Positions 14,509 to 21,736 of a stretch of 21,736 bases of DNA are shown here, piece by piece. How positions within the stretch are numbered: the first letter of the stretch is position 1; each line of letters starts with the position of its first letter. The stretch spans positions 1 to 21,736 of the forward strand of contig DASVWH010000105.1 in the NCBI GenBank assembly GCA_036389715.1. The letters are read 5' to 3'. Origin of the DNA: DASVWH01 sp036389715. GTDB lineage: Bacteria; Acidobacteriota; Blastocatellia; Pyrinomonadales; Pyrinomonadaceae. A model generated the notes under the pieces. It made no database searches and was not told where the DNA came from. It was given only the letters and a program-made list of their open reading frames with translations. A program made the position numbers and the translations under genes.

Positions 14509-15453
14509 ATGAGTAAGCAACCGCCGCGCATCGTTTCATTGCTGCCGTCCGCGACCGAGATCGTCTGTGCGCTCGGGCTCGAAGACGCACTGGTCGGCAT
14601 CACGCACGAGTGCGATTACCCGCCGTCAATCACGTCGAAGCCGCGGCTGACGGCTAGCCGTATCTCTCACCAGACGATGACGAGCGCCGAGATAGATCAT
14701 GCCGTGCGCTCGCAGCTCGACGGCCACGGCTCTATCTACGACCTGGACGAAGAGCGCCTGCGCGCGCTCGACCCGGAACTGATTCTGACGCAGGAGCTGT
14801 GCGATGTCTGCGCCGTCAGTTACAAGACGGTCGAAAGGGCCGCGCGGATGTTCGAGGCGGATGTCCGCGTCGTCTCGCTTGAGCCGAACACCATCGCGGA
14901 CATCTTCGCCAACATCCTGACGGTCGGCCAACTGGCTGGCAGAGAAGCAGAGGCCGAACGGCTCGTCGGCCAGCTCGGCGCCCGCAAGGCGGCGCTCGCG
15001 GCCCGCACGGCTCAACTGGCGCGACGCCCGCGCACGCTGATGCTCGAATGGCTTGAGCCCGCTTTCGCTCCCGGCCACTGGGTCCCGGAACAGGTCTCGC
15101 TCGCCGGTGGCGATCATGCCTTCGGACACGCGGGCCGGCCTTCGGTCACTACTACGGCCGGGGCCATCCGCGATTACGCGCCCGAGGTCATCGTGATGAT
15201 TCCCTGCGGCTATTACAAGGAGGACATCCTGCATCAACTGCCGCAATCGCGGCTGCCGGAAGGCTGGCCGGAGCTTCCGGCGGTGCGCGCGGGCGAGGTC
15301 TGGGCAGTTGACGCGACCTCCTATTTCAGCCGTCCGGGGCCGCGCGTCGTCGAGGGCGCGGAAATCCTGGCGCGCATTCTTCATCCGGGGACATTCGGCC
15401 CGCCGTCCGAGCGCGACGCCGTGCGCGTCCCCGCCGAATTGATGAAATCCTGA
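14509..15453 (+). CDS. BtuF-like (cobalamin-type) periplasmic-binding-fold protein without signal peptide
   Basis: The 314-residue protein belongs to the class III substrate-binding family (PF01497 type) that includes the vitamin B12 binding protein BtuF. The N-terminal lobe reads RIVSLLPSATEIVCALGLED, GITHECDYPP and LDPELILTQELCDVCAVS. The C-terminal lobe has MLEWLEPAFAPGHWVPE, DYAPEVIVMIPCGYY and GEVWAVDATSYFSRPGPR. Unlike true transport components, it begins directly at the first beta strand with no signal peptide or lipobox, and no permease or ATPase gene is nearby. A cysteine pair (C98 and C101) sits in the ELCDVC motif. The start at 14509 is chosen because the fold begins at once. The frame is open to 14314, but that would overlap the VOC upstream region, and a GGAAGG site lies about 13 bases before the ATG. 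The ligand is inferred from family only. Confidence 0.8.
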   Translation: MSKQPPRIVSLLPSATEIVCALGLEDALVGITHECDYPPSITSKPRLTASRISHQTMTSAEIDHAVRSQLDGHGSIYDLDEERLRALDPELILTQELCDVCAVSYKTVERAARMFEADVRVVSLEPNTIADIFANILTVGQLAGREAEAERLVGQLGARKAALAARTAQLARRPRTLMLEWLEPAFAPGHWVPEQVSLAGGDHAFGHAGRPSVTTTAGAIRDYAPEVIVMIPCGYYKEDILHQLPQSRLPEGWPELPAVRAGEVWAVDATSYFSRPGPRVVEGAEILARILHPGTFGPPSERDAVRVPAELMKS

Positions 15454-15483
15454 ACAGACAACGGACGCAAATAAGCAGAGAAG

Positions 15484-17217
15484 ATGGCTCGAACAAAAAA
15501 AGCGCAAGCGGCCCCACCCGCGCCCGGCCCTGCACCTTTATCACCATCCGCGACGACGGGTGAGGGCGGGCACGCGCCCGGGCTGCTCGAAAGTTTTGCG
15601 CAAAGGGCCGAAGCGGTCGGCGCGACGACGAAGAAGCTGGAGAAGGCGCGGCTGCTCGAAGAGTACCTGCACGAGCTGGACGACATGGATTTGGCGCGCG
15701 CGGCCCGCTATTTCGCCGGGCAGCAATTCGCGCTCAAAGACGCGCGCACGACCAACGTCGGAACGAGCGTGCTCCGCGATGCGCTGAGCGCAGCGACGGG
15801 CCAGAGCGTAGAGAGCCTGCGGCCGCGCTACGTTCGCCTGGGCGACGCGGGCGAAGTCGCCTGCGAAGTGATTCGCGAAGTTAGGGGCGAGCAGGCCGAG
15901 CCGTCAATCACGCTCGCCGAAACCGAGTCTCTCATCGAGCAACTGAGCGAGACGCGCGGAACGAAGAACAAGAAGACGCTGCTCACGGGTGTGCTCTCGC
16001 GCGCAACGCCGCTCGAAGCCAAGTACCTGGTCAAGCTGCTCGTCGGAGACCTCCGCATCGGCTTGAAGGAGGGGCTCGTCGAAGACGCCCTGGCGCGAGC
16101 CTTCGCGCAGCCGCTGGCCCAGGTGGCGCAGGCCAACATGCTGACGGGCGACATCGGCGAGACGGCCATCCGGGCGCGCCGCGCCGAGCTTGGCGGCATC
16201 ACGATGCGCCTCTTTCACCCGCTCAAGTTCATGCTCGCGACGGCCGCCGCGGACCTCTCCGACATCGCACGCACGATGCCCGAACAGTTTTTCGTCGAAG
16301 ACAAATTCGACGGCATCCGCGCGCAGGCGCACACGAAGGAGGGCCTCGTCCGCCTCTATTCGCGGACGATGGACGAAATCACGCACCGCTTCCCGGAACT
16401 TGCCGTGCCGCTCGCCGCGCTATCCTCCGATGCGATCCTGGACGGCGAGCTTGTCCCTGCGCAGGGCGAACGGATTCTGCCCTTCGCCGAGTTGCAGAAG
16501 CGGCTCGGGCGCAAGACCGTCGGGGAAGAGCTGCTGGCGACGACGCCCGTCGTCTTCATCGCTTACGACCTGCTCTACGCGGCCGGGCGCGTCCTGATAG
16601 ACGAGCCGCTGGCGGAGCGCCGTCGCCTGCTCGAACAGCTCGTGCCGGGGCAAGGCGCCGTCTGCCTCTCCCTGGCCAAGCGCGTCCGGGATGTCGCTTC
16701 GCTCGATGAGGAGTTCGAGGCGGCGCGTGCGCGCGGCAACGAAGGCTTGATGATTAAAGACCCGCGCTCCTCATATAAGCCCGGCAGGCGCGGGCGCGAG
16801 TGGCTCAAGCTCAAGCGCGCGCTGGCGACGCTCGACGTAGTCGTGACGGCCGTCGAGGTCGGGCACGGCAAACGGCGGCACCTGCTTTCGGACTACACCT
16901 TTGCCGTCCGCCGCTCGGAGGATGACCCGGAGCTTTTGAACGTCGGCAAGGCCTATTCAGGGCTGACGGACGCGGAGCTGCTGGAATTGACCGAGTGGTT
17001 CCGCGCGCACACGCTCGCGGAGTTCGCGCACGGGAAAGTGCGCACGGTCGAGCCCTCGATTATTCTGGAAGTGACCTTTGACCGCGTGCAGGAATCGAAG
17101 CGACATAAGAGCGGCTACGCCCTGCGCTTTCCGCGCATCCTGCGCCTGCGCGACGATAAGACCGTGGCCGAGATAGACACGGTCGAGACCGTGCGCAGGC
17201 TGGCCGAGCAGGGCTAA
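15484..17217 (+). CDS. ATP-dependent DNA ligase
   Basis: The 577-residue protein has the three-part layout of archaeal/eukaryal-type ATP-dependent ligases. The order is an N-terminal DNA-binding domain (about residues 30-200), an adenylation domain, and an OB-fold domain (from about 450). The nucleotidyl-transfer motifs are present: motif I EDKFDGIRAQ with the AMP-accepting lysine K274, then SRTMDEITHRFPEL, ILDGELVP (motif III), VFIAYDLLY (IIIa), NEGLMIKDP (IV) and REWLKLKR (V). It seals nicks using ATP. Bacteria normally replicate with the NAD-dependent LigA, so this would be an accessory repair ligase. It lacks the polymerase and nuclease domains of LigD. The gene starts 30 bases after the BtuF-like gene and is probably co-transcribed with it. 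The first 40 residues are Ala/Pro-rich and probably disordered. Confidence 0.93.
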   Translation: MARTKKAQAAPPAPGPAPLSPSATTGEGGHAPGLLESFAQRAEAVGATTKKLEKARLLEEYLHELDDMDLARAARYFAGQQFALKDARTTNVGTSVLRDALSAATGQSVESLRPRYVRLGDAGEVACEVIREVRGEQAEPSITLAETESLIEQLSETRGTKNKKTLLTGVLSRATPLEAKYLVKLLVGDLRIGLKEGLVEDALARAFAQPLAQVAQANMLTGDIGETAIRARRAELGGITMRLFHPLKFMLATAAADLSDIARTMPEQFFVEDKFDGIRAQAHTKEGLVRLYSRTMDEITHRFPELAVPLAALSSDAILDGELVPAQGERILPFAELQKRLGRKTVGEELLATTPVVFIAYDLLYAAGRVLIDEPLAERRRLLEQLVPGQGAVCLSLAKRVRDVASLDEEFEAARARGNEGLMIKDPRSSYKPGRRGREWLKLKRALATLDVVVTAVEVGHGKRRHLLSDYTFAVRRSEDDPELLNVGKAYSGLTDAELLELTEWFRAHTLAEFAHGKVRTVEPSIILEVTFDRVQESKRHKSGYALRFPRILRLRDDKTVAEIDTVETVRRLAEQG

Positions 17218-17342
17218 GCCCGTAGTGCGGCCATGGACGGCCGTCATCCTTAACCGTCGCTTAGCGCAACGGGCGTCCGCTCCCTTTCATCTAAAACCTT
17301 CTCCCCTGGCTCGCCCGTCAGAGCGAGCGGGATTGCCCGCGT

Positions 17343-17372
17343 TTGTCATTCGCGGCGCGAATCTCATATCAT
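17343..17372 (+). promoter_or_regulatory. Predicted sigma-70-type promoter for the SurA2-DsbA fusion gene
   Basis: TTGTCA (17343-17348) and TATCAT (17367-17372) are 18 bases apart. The start codon at 17422 lies 50 bases further on. This is the only promoter-like pair I see in the 204-base gap after the ligase gene. Confidence 0.42.
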
Positions 17373-17421
17373 CACACGGACAGTCACTGGCGGTTAAGTC
17401 CCCGAAAGAAAGAGAGCTTTG

Positions 17422-19008
17422 ATGAAGTATCAGAAGATTGCCCTGGCCTCGCTCCTGTTCCTGCTGTTGACGGCGGCCTCCGCTGCCGCTCAATCTCCGA
17501 GGCAGAGACCGAGGCCGAAGGCCGCGACGCCCGCCGCGCCGCAGCCCGCCCCGAAGCAGATCGTGCCGACCAGAACTGCCGCCGCCGCTGCTGCCACGCC
17601 GCCGACCGGCACGCTGGCCGCCGTCGATGGACAGCCCATCACGCTGGCTGACCTTAACCCGAAGGTGCGCGAAGTCGTCGAGGGGCTCGACCGGAACATG
17701 GGCGAGCTGCGCCGCGACGCGCTCGACGCGCGCATCAGCACGCTGCTCATCGAGAGCGAGGCGCAGAAGCGCAAGGTGACGGCCGAGCAACTGGTCGCCG
17801 CAGAGGTCAACGGCCGCGTCGCCACCCCGACCGAGGCCGAGATTAAAGCCGTCTACGACGCGAACCGGAGCCAGATAGGCAACGCGGACATCTCAGCCGT
17901 CCGCCCGCAGATCATCGAGTACCTGCGCAGTCAGAGCGGCCAGAAGCTGGCTTCCGACCTGATTACGCGCCTGCGCGCCTCGCACGCGGTCGTGATGGGC
18001 AAAGTGGATGTCAACGCGCCGAATCTCGCGCCCACCTCCGTCCTGGCCACCGTTGACGGGCAGCCGATCATCGCACGCGATTTCGAGGAGCGGCTCAAGC
18101 CCTACGTCTACAAGCTGCGCTACGAGATTTACCAGGCAGAGATGCAGGCCATCACCGCCAAGGTCAACGACCTGCTGCTGATTGCCGAGGCCAAGCGGCG
18201 CGGCAAGACCCCGGAGGAGGTCCTGCGGACAGAGATAGCGGACAAGGTCACGCAGCCCGCCGAGGCCGAGGTGACGAAGTTTTATCAAGAGAATAAGGCA
18301 CGCATCCCCGGCGATCTCAACTCCGTGCGGGCCGACATCATCAATATCCTCAAGGATCAACAGCAGAACCGGCTGGAGGCCGAGTTCGCACAGCGGTTGC
18401 GCAGCACGGCCCGGCTGCAATTCTTTCTGACCGAGCCGGAGCCGCCCGTCCAGGCCATCAGCACGGACGACGACCCTTCGCGCGGCGCGGAGAGCGCGCC
18501 CGTCACCGTCGTCGTCTTTACGGACTTTCAATGTCCGGCATGTTCCGCCGCGCATCCGATGATTGACCAAGTGATGAAATCTTACGAGGGCCGCGCGCGC
18601 CTCGTCATACGCGATTTCCCGCTCGCGCAGCACGCGCAGGCGCGCAAGGCTGCGGAAGCGGCTGCGGCTGCTGCCGCGCAGGGGAAGTTCTTCGAGTACA
18701 TCGCCGTCCTTTTCAAGAATCAATCGGCGCTCGACGTGCCGTCGTTGAAGAAATACGCGACCGACCTCGGCCTCGACCGGACGCGCTTCGACGCCGCATT
18801 AGATAGCGGCCAGTACGCGGCCGAAGTGAGCCACGATGTGGCCGACGGGGAGGTGTACGGCGTCGAGCAGACTCCGTCAATCTTCATCAACGGCGTGCGC
18901 CTGCGCAACCTGAGCGCGGAGGGGATGCGCGCCGCCATCGACCGCGCTCTGGCCCAGCCTGCTTCCTCTCCGCGAACAGCGCCTGCCCCGAAGCGAACGA
19001 CGAAGTAG
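17422..19008 (+). CDS. Exported fusion of two SurA-like domains and a DsbA-like thioredoxin domain
   Basis: The 528-residue protein starts with a signal peptide (residues 1-24, ending AAAQS) and a Pro/Ala-rich stretch to about 62. Two tandem units resembling the SurA/PpiD chaperone N-terminal domain follow, at about 64-192 and 206-336. Both open with VDGQPI and contain a long helix with an LLIxxEAxxR core (TLLIESEAQKR, LLLIAEAKRR) and a pattern like PTEAEIKAVYDAN / PAEAEVTKFYQEN. No parvulin isomerase domain is seen. The C-terminal part (about 358-515) is a DsbA/DsbG-like thioredoxin fold with VVFTDFQCPACSAAHP (C371-P-A-C374) and the cis-proline region EQTPSIFING. It would oxidise or isomerise disulfides while holding unfolded clients. 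ATG 17422 is preferred over an adjacent TTG. The cyclotransferase gene lies 60 bases downstream. Confidence 0.88.
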   Translation: MKYQKIALASLLFLLLTAASAAAQSPRQRPRPKAATPAAPQPAPKQIVPTRTAAAAAATPPTGTLAAVDGQPITLADLNPKVREVVEGLDRNMGELRRDALDARISTLLIESEAQKRKVTAEQLVAAEVNGRVATPTEAEIKAVYDANRSQIGNADISAVRPQIIEYLRSQSGQKLASDLITRLRASHAVVMGKVDVNAPNLAPTSVLATVDGQPIIARDFEERLKPYVYKLRYEIYQAEMQAITAKVNDLLLIAEAKRRGKTPEEVLRTEIADKVTQPAEAEVTKFYQENKARIPGDLNSVRADIINILKDQQQNRLEAEFAQRLRSTARLQFFLTEPEPPVQAISTDDDPSRGAESAPVTVVVFTDFQCPACSAAHPMIDQVMKSYEGRARLVIRDFPLAQHAQARKAAEAAAAAAAQGKFFEYIAVLFKNQSALDVPSLKKYATDLGLDRTRFDAALDSGQYAAEVSHDVADGEVYGVEQTPSIFINGVRLRNLSAEGMRAAIDRALAQPASSPRTAPAPKRTTK

Positions 19009-19068
19009 AAGAAGCCTGTTCGCCGTCAGCGAAGAGCGCCGTAAGCGGACGGAGGTCGCCGCACAGAG

Positions 19069-19959
19069 TTGAAGAGTCGCATCACAGGTCGTCAATCATT
19101 CGCGGCCCTTTCGCTGGCGGCGCTGCTCCCGCTGTCGCTCGCCTGCGTGCACGAACAGGAGAACCCGCGCGCCAGCCCGCAGCCGTTGATGACGGCGCAA
19201 GCGGAGACCGCACGGCCCAACGCCGACGGGCAAACGCGAGCCGGGGACACGGCCGCAGAGGTCGTCCCGGTCTATACTTTCGAGGTCGTCAAGAGCTACC
19301 CGCACGACCCGAAGGCCTACACGCAGGGGCTAGTCTTCCTCAACGGGGAGTTTTACGAGAGCACGGGGCTCTACGGGTCTTCGAGCCTCCGCCGGGTCGA
19401 GCCCGACACGGGGAAGGTCAAGCGAAAGAGAGAGATCGCCAAAGAGTATTTCGCAGAGGGCATCGCCGTCTTTCACGATAGAATCTTTCAGTTGACCTGG
19501 CAGGCACACAAGGGCTTCGTCTATGAGCGCAAGAGCTTCGACCTGCGCGGCGAGTTCTCTTACGAAGGCGAAGGCTGGGGGCTGGCCCAGGACGGGCGGT
19601 CGCTGATTATGAGCGACGGGACGAACCAGATTCGGTTCCTGGACCCGGCGACGCTCAAGGTGCAGCGGACCATCAGCGTCTATGACCAGGGCCGACCCGT
19701 GGTCAGGCTCAACGAGCTGGAATACATCAAGGGTGAAATCTACGCCAACATCTGGGAGACGGACCGGATCGTTCGCCTCGACCCGGCCTCGGGCAGGATT
19801 CTCGGCTGGATTGATCTGACGGGGCTGCTCCGCCCGGAAGACCGCACCAGCCAGACCAACGTCCTCAACGGCATCGCTTATGACGAAGCGCATGACCGCC
19901 TCTTTGTCACGGGCAAGCTGTGGCCGAAACTCTTCGAGATTAAGCTGGTCAGAAAGTAG
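19069..19959 (+). CDS. Glutaminyl-peptide cyclotransferase (exported, beta-propeller type)
   Basis: This enzyme converts N-terminal glutamine of peptides and proteins to pyroglutamate. The 296-residue product matches the plant/bacterial type (Glu_cyclase_2, five-bladed propeller) through YTQGLVFLNGEFYESTGLYG, YFAEGIAVF, QLTWQ, EGEGWGLAQDG, LIMSDGTNQIRF, LNELEYIKGEIYANIWETD, NVLNGIAYD and VTGKLWPKLFEI. The first 26 residues are a signal peptide ending SLAC, a weak lipobox (Leu is not at the usual -3 position), so it may be a lipoprotein or simply secreted. The start is TTG at 19069. An in-frame stop at 19042 and no upstream ATG or GTG leave little choice, and GGAGG lies 13 bases upstream. It sits 60 bases after the SurA2-DsbA gene, so export-linked maturation is a likely shared theme. 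Confidence 0.9.
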   Translation: MKSRITGRQSFAALSLAALLPLSLACVHEQENPRASPQPLMTAQAETARPNADGQTRAGDTAAEVVPVYTFEVVKSYPHDPKAYTQGLVFLNGEFYESTGLYGSSSLRRVEPDTGKVKRKREIAKEYFAEGIAVFHDRIFQLTWQAHKGFVYERKSFDLRGEFSYEGEGWGLAQDGRSLIMSDGTNQIRFLDPATLKVQRTISVYDQGRPVVRLNELEYIKGEIYANIWETDRIVRLDPASGRILGWIDLTGLLRPEDRTSQTNVLNGIAYDEAHDRLFVTGKLWPKLFEIKLVRK

Positions 19960-20053
19960 CGGCCAGCAGTTCCGGCGCAGAAGGCTCCGGGCGGCGGTCG
20001 GAGAAACCGGCGGCTTTCATCCTTCAGCCCATCATCCGCGCCGTCTTGAAACG

Positions 20054-20058
20054 GGAGG
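20054..20058 (+). promoter_or_regulatory. Shine-Dalgarno GGAGG fixing a GTG start
   Basis: GGAGG ends 8 bases before GTG at 20067. This favours the GTG over the in-frame TTG at 20046, and the resulting N-terminus (VECRTGCGACC) matches the family's usual beginning. Confidence 0.7.
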
Positions 20059-20066
20059 GCACGCCA

Positions 20067-20330
20067 GTGGAATGCAGAACCGGATGCGGCGCATGCTGTA
20101 TCGCGCCGTCAATCTCGTCTCCGATACCGGGAATGCCGCGGGGCAAACCCGCCGGTGTGCGCTGCGTGCAGTTGACGGAAGATAATCGCTGCCGCCTGTT
20201 CGGCAAGCCGGAGCGCCCGGCCGTCTGTCAGAGCCTGCGCCCCTCCGAAGAGATGTGCGGCCCGACGGCCCGACAGGCTTATCTACGATTGACCTTTTTG
20301 GAATATTTGACAGCCCCGAGCGGGGCATGA
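20067..20330 (+). CDS. YkgJ/YcgN-type cysteine-cluster protein
   Basis: The 87-residue protein matches the YkgJ (CxxCxxCC zinc- or iron-chelating) family. Its short form opens MECRxxCGACCIAPSISSPIPGMP in proteobacteria, and here residues 1-24 follow that pattern almost exactly. Seven or more conserved cysteines are visible: ECR, GCGACC, RCVQL, RCRLF, AVCQS and EMCG. They suggest a bound metal or Fe-S centre, although the physiological role is not established. The protein has no signal peptide and should be cytosolic. The GTG start is set by GGAGG at 20054-20058. It is followed after 13 bases by the DUF5996 gene, so translation is probably coupled. The upstream gap of 107 bases after the cyclotransferase shows no clear promoter. 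Confidence 0.9.
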   Translation: MECRTGCGACCIAPSISSPIPGMPRGKPAGVRCVQLTEDNRCRLFGKPERPAVCQSLRPSEEMCGPTARQAYLRLTFLEYLTAPSGA

Positions 20331-20343
20331 AACGGAGCAGAGC

Positions 20344-21282
20344 ATGACGGACGGGCTGGCGAAGAGCGATGCGCCCGGGGGCGAAAGCTGGCCCGCGCTG
20401 CCGCTCGAAGAATGGAAGGACACCTATGCGACGCTGCACATGTGGACGCAGGTCGTCGGCAAGGTCAGGCTCGCGCTGACGCCTCTTCAGAATCACTGGT
20501 GGAATGTTCCCCTCTACGTCACGCCGCGCGGCCTCTCCACGTCGGCCATCCACTACGGCCAGCGCGCCTTCGAAATCAACTTCGACTTCATCGCCCATCA
20601 ACTGCTCATCAGTTGCAGCGACGGCAGCTCGCGGACGCTGGCGCTTGCGCCCCGCTCGGTCGCAGACTTCTACCGCGAGGTCATGGCCGCGCTCGCCGAG
20701 CTGGGAATCGAGGTCAGCATCTGGCCCGTCCCCGTCGAGCTGGAGAACCCCGTCCCGTTCGAGCAGGACCACGAGCACGCCTCTTATGATCCGGTCTACG
20801 CCAACCGCTTCTGGCGGATTCTGGTCCAGTCGGACAAAGTCTTCAAGGAGTTCCAGGCGCGCTTCACCGGAAAGGTCAGCCCTGTGCATTTCTTCTGGGG
20901 GAGCTTTGACCTGGCCGTGACACGCTTCTCCGGCAGGCCCGCGCCCGAAAGGGAAGGGGCCGACCCCATCACGCGCGAAGCCTACTCGCATGAAGTAATC
21001 AGCCACGGCTTCTGGCCCGGCGGCGGCGCGTTCCCCGCAGCGGCCTTTTATTCATACACAGCGCCCGAACCGGCGGGCCTTGACCGGCAACCCGTCAGGC
21101 CGCGCGGAGCCTTCTACAGCGCGGAGATGAAGGAGTTCCTCTTGCCCTATGACGAGGTGCGGCGTGCGGACTCGCCCGAACAGGCATTGCTGGAGTTTCT
21201 GCAAAGCACCTACGAAGCGGGCGCTGACCTCGCAGGGTGGGAGCGTGCGGCCCTGGAGCGTGCTCCCGAAGCTCGTCGCTAA
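20344..21282 (+). CDS. DUF5996 family protein
   Basis: The 312-residue protein matches DUF5996, a family of unknown function, from its N-terminal pattern onwards: EWKDTYATLHMWTQVVGKVR, NHWWNVPLYVTPRGLSTS and FEINFDFIAHQLLI. Later come DPVYANRFWRILVQSDKVF, VHFFWGSFDLAVTRFSGR and EVISHGFWPGGG. It is rich in Trp, His and Phe, lacks a signal peptide and membrane helices, and should be cytosolic. Length is typical. The recurring HWWN, HFFWGSFDLA and SHGFWPGG motifs could form a ligand or active site, but no reaction is known to me. It lies 13 bases after the YkgJ-type gene and 42 bases before a small membrane protein gene, probably one operon. Confidence 0.88.
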   Translation: MTDGLAKSDAPGGESWPALPLEEWKDTYATLHMWTQVVGKVRLALTPLQNHWWNVPLYVTPRGLSTSAIHYGQRAFEINFDFIAHQLLISCSDGSSRTLALAPRSVADFYREVMAALAELGIEVSIWPVPVELENPVPFEQDHEHASYDPVYANRFWRILVQSDKVFKEFQARFTGKVSPVHFFWGSFDLAVTRFSGRPAPEREGADPITREAYSHEVISHGFWPGGGAFPAAAFYSYTAPEPAGLDRQPVRPRGAFYSAEMKEFLLPYDEVRRADSPEQALLEFLQSTYEAGADLAGWERAALERAPEARR

Positions 21283-21324
21283 AGCGCGGGCCAACGCAGC
21301 CAGGAGCGGAGCGTTGATGAAGAG

Positions 21325-21729
21325 ATGAAGACGGCTCACCTGATATTCGGCGGCCTCGTGATAGTTGCCTTCCTCCTGACGGGGCAGTACATGGACAAGT
21401 ACTATCAACACATGGAGGGAGTCGCGGACGGGCTCAGAATGCTCTACCGCACCAGGCACATCTTCATCCTCCTCGCAGGCCTGCTCAACCTCGGAATCGG
21501 GGCCTACTTCACCACCAGCACGGAGACCTTGCAGAAGGCGCTGCAACTGCTCGGCTCGGCCCTCGTGATGGTCGCTTCCTTATTATTCATCGCGGCCTTC
21601 TTCTACGAGCCGACGCTGGAAAAGCTACGCACGCCGCTCAGCCACTGGGGCGCATATACGATTGTCGCGGGAACCTTACTGCATCTCCTCAGCGGCCTCC
21701 GGCAAAAGAGAGAAATCATCACCAGCTAG
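21325..21729 (+). CDS. Small four-helix membrane protein, function unknown
   Basis: The 134-residue product has four predicted membrane helices (about residues 4-20, 43-62, 72-93 and 106-124) and short, partly basic ends (LRQKREIITS). The loop between helices 1 and 2 contains MDKYYQHMEG and the pattern LRMLYRTRHIF. The His and Arg residues beside the membrane recall haem- or quinone-binding membrane proteins, but no known motif is complete. The start is the ATG at 21325. It follows the DUF5996 gene by 42 bases on the same strand, and the window ends 7 bases past its stop, so downstream partners are not visible. I do not recognise the family. Confidence 0.75.
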   Translation: MKTAHLIFGGLVIVAFLLTGQYMDKYYQHMEGVADGLRMLYRTRHIFILLAGLLNLGIGAYFTTSTETLQKALQLLGSALVMVASLLFIAAFFYEPTLEKLRTPLSHWGAYTIVAGTLLHLLSGLRQKREIITS

Positions 21730-21736
21730 TCGATAA

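Noticed and set aside
14250..14603. N-terminal extension of the VOC-fold frame
   Set aside because: The extra 118 residues would overlap the start of the divergent BtuF-like gene and lie outside the fold. ATG 14249 has a better ribosome-binding site.
14626..15507. 293-codon open frame opposite the BtuF-like gene
   Set aside because: It is antisense to a well-supported gene, shows no motifs, and its composition is typical of a shadow frame.
17893..18723. 276-codon open frame opposite the SurA2-DsbA gene
   Set aside because: It is antisense to clear SurA-like and thioredoxin domains and has no supporting start signal.
20032..21006. 324-codon open frame opposite the YkgJ-type and DUF5996 genes
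   Set aside because: Both plus-strand genes match known families over their full length. The antisense translation is a compositional artefact.
1..21736. CRISPR array, tRNA, rRNA, insertion sequence or phage genes
   Set aside because: I looked for spaced direct repeats, cloverleaf signatures, transposase motifs and terminal inverted repeats, and found none.

Overview
The window is about 63-65% GC and carries dense chromosomal housekeeping and cell-envelope genes. I see no rRNA, tRNA, CRISPR array, prophage or insertion sequence. Gene content points to an Acidobacteriota bacterium, possibly class Blastocatellia. The clues are a secreted GWxTD-domain protein, a two-domain M16 peptidase on one chain, a DsbD-alpha-like protein on its own, small secreted proteins of unknown function and a bacterial ATP-dependent DNA ligase. 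The taxonomic call is an inference from gene content and not from a marker gene.

Layout, left to right. (1) 1-2.7 kb: pgeF (+, possibly running in from the left edge) faces a minus-strand pair, rlmN followed by a stand-alone DsbD N-terminal-domain protein. (2) 2.8-7 kb, minus strand: a small secreted protein with a strong terminator, a 0.6 kb gene-poor gap holding palindromes and a long hairpin, then a 1034-residue fused M16 peptidase. (3) 7-9.5 kb, plus strand: nadB and nfi (endonuclease V), tightly coupled. They diverge from the M16 gene through what look like back-to-back promoters. (4) 9.5-13.3 kb, minus strand: a GWxTD-domain secreted protein with its own promoter, and tatA/B-tatC, where TatC has a large extra periplasmic segment. 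(5) 13.3-14.3 kb, minus strand: a small secreted protein with a WGPDQLG motif, and a VOC-fold protein. (6) 14.5-17.2 kb, plus strand: a BtuF-like binding protein without a signal peptide, then an ATP-dependent DNA ligase. (7) 17.4-21.7 kb, plus strand: a fusion of two SurA-like domains with a DsbA-like thioredoxin domain, a glutaminyl-peptide cyclotransferase, a YkgJ/YcgN-type cysteine-cluster protein, a DUF5996 protein and a four-helix membrane protein.

A recurring theme is export and maturation of envelope proteins: Tat translocation, chaperone plus disulfide chemistry (SurA2-DsbA fusion, DsbD-alpha), N-terminal pyroglutamate formation (cyclotransferase) and proteolysis (M16). The most distinctive items are the SurA2-DsbA fusion, the roughly 95-residue insertion in the first periplasmic loop of TatC, and the orphan DsbD-alpha domain. 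Nothing here is clearly a new defence or mobile system. All promoter and terminator calls come from reading the sequence by eye and have not been tested by a scoring program.
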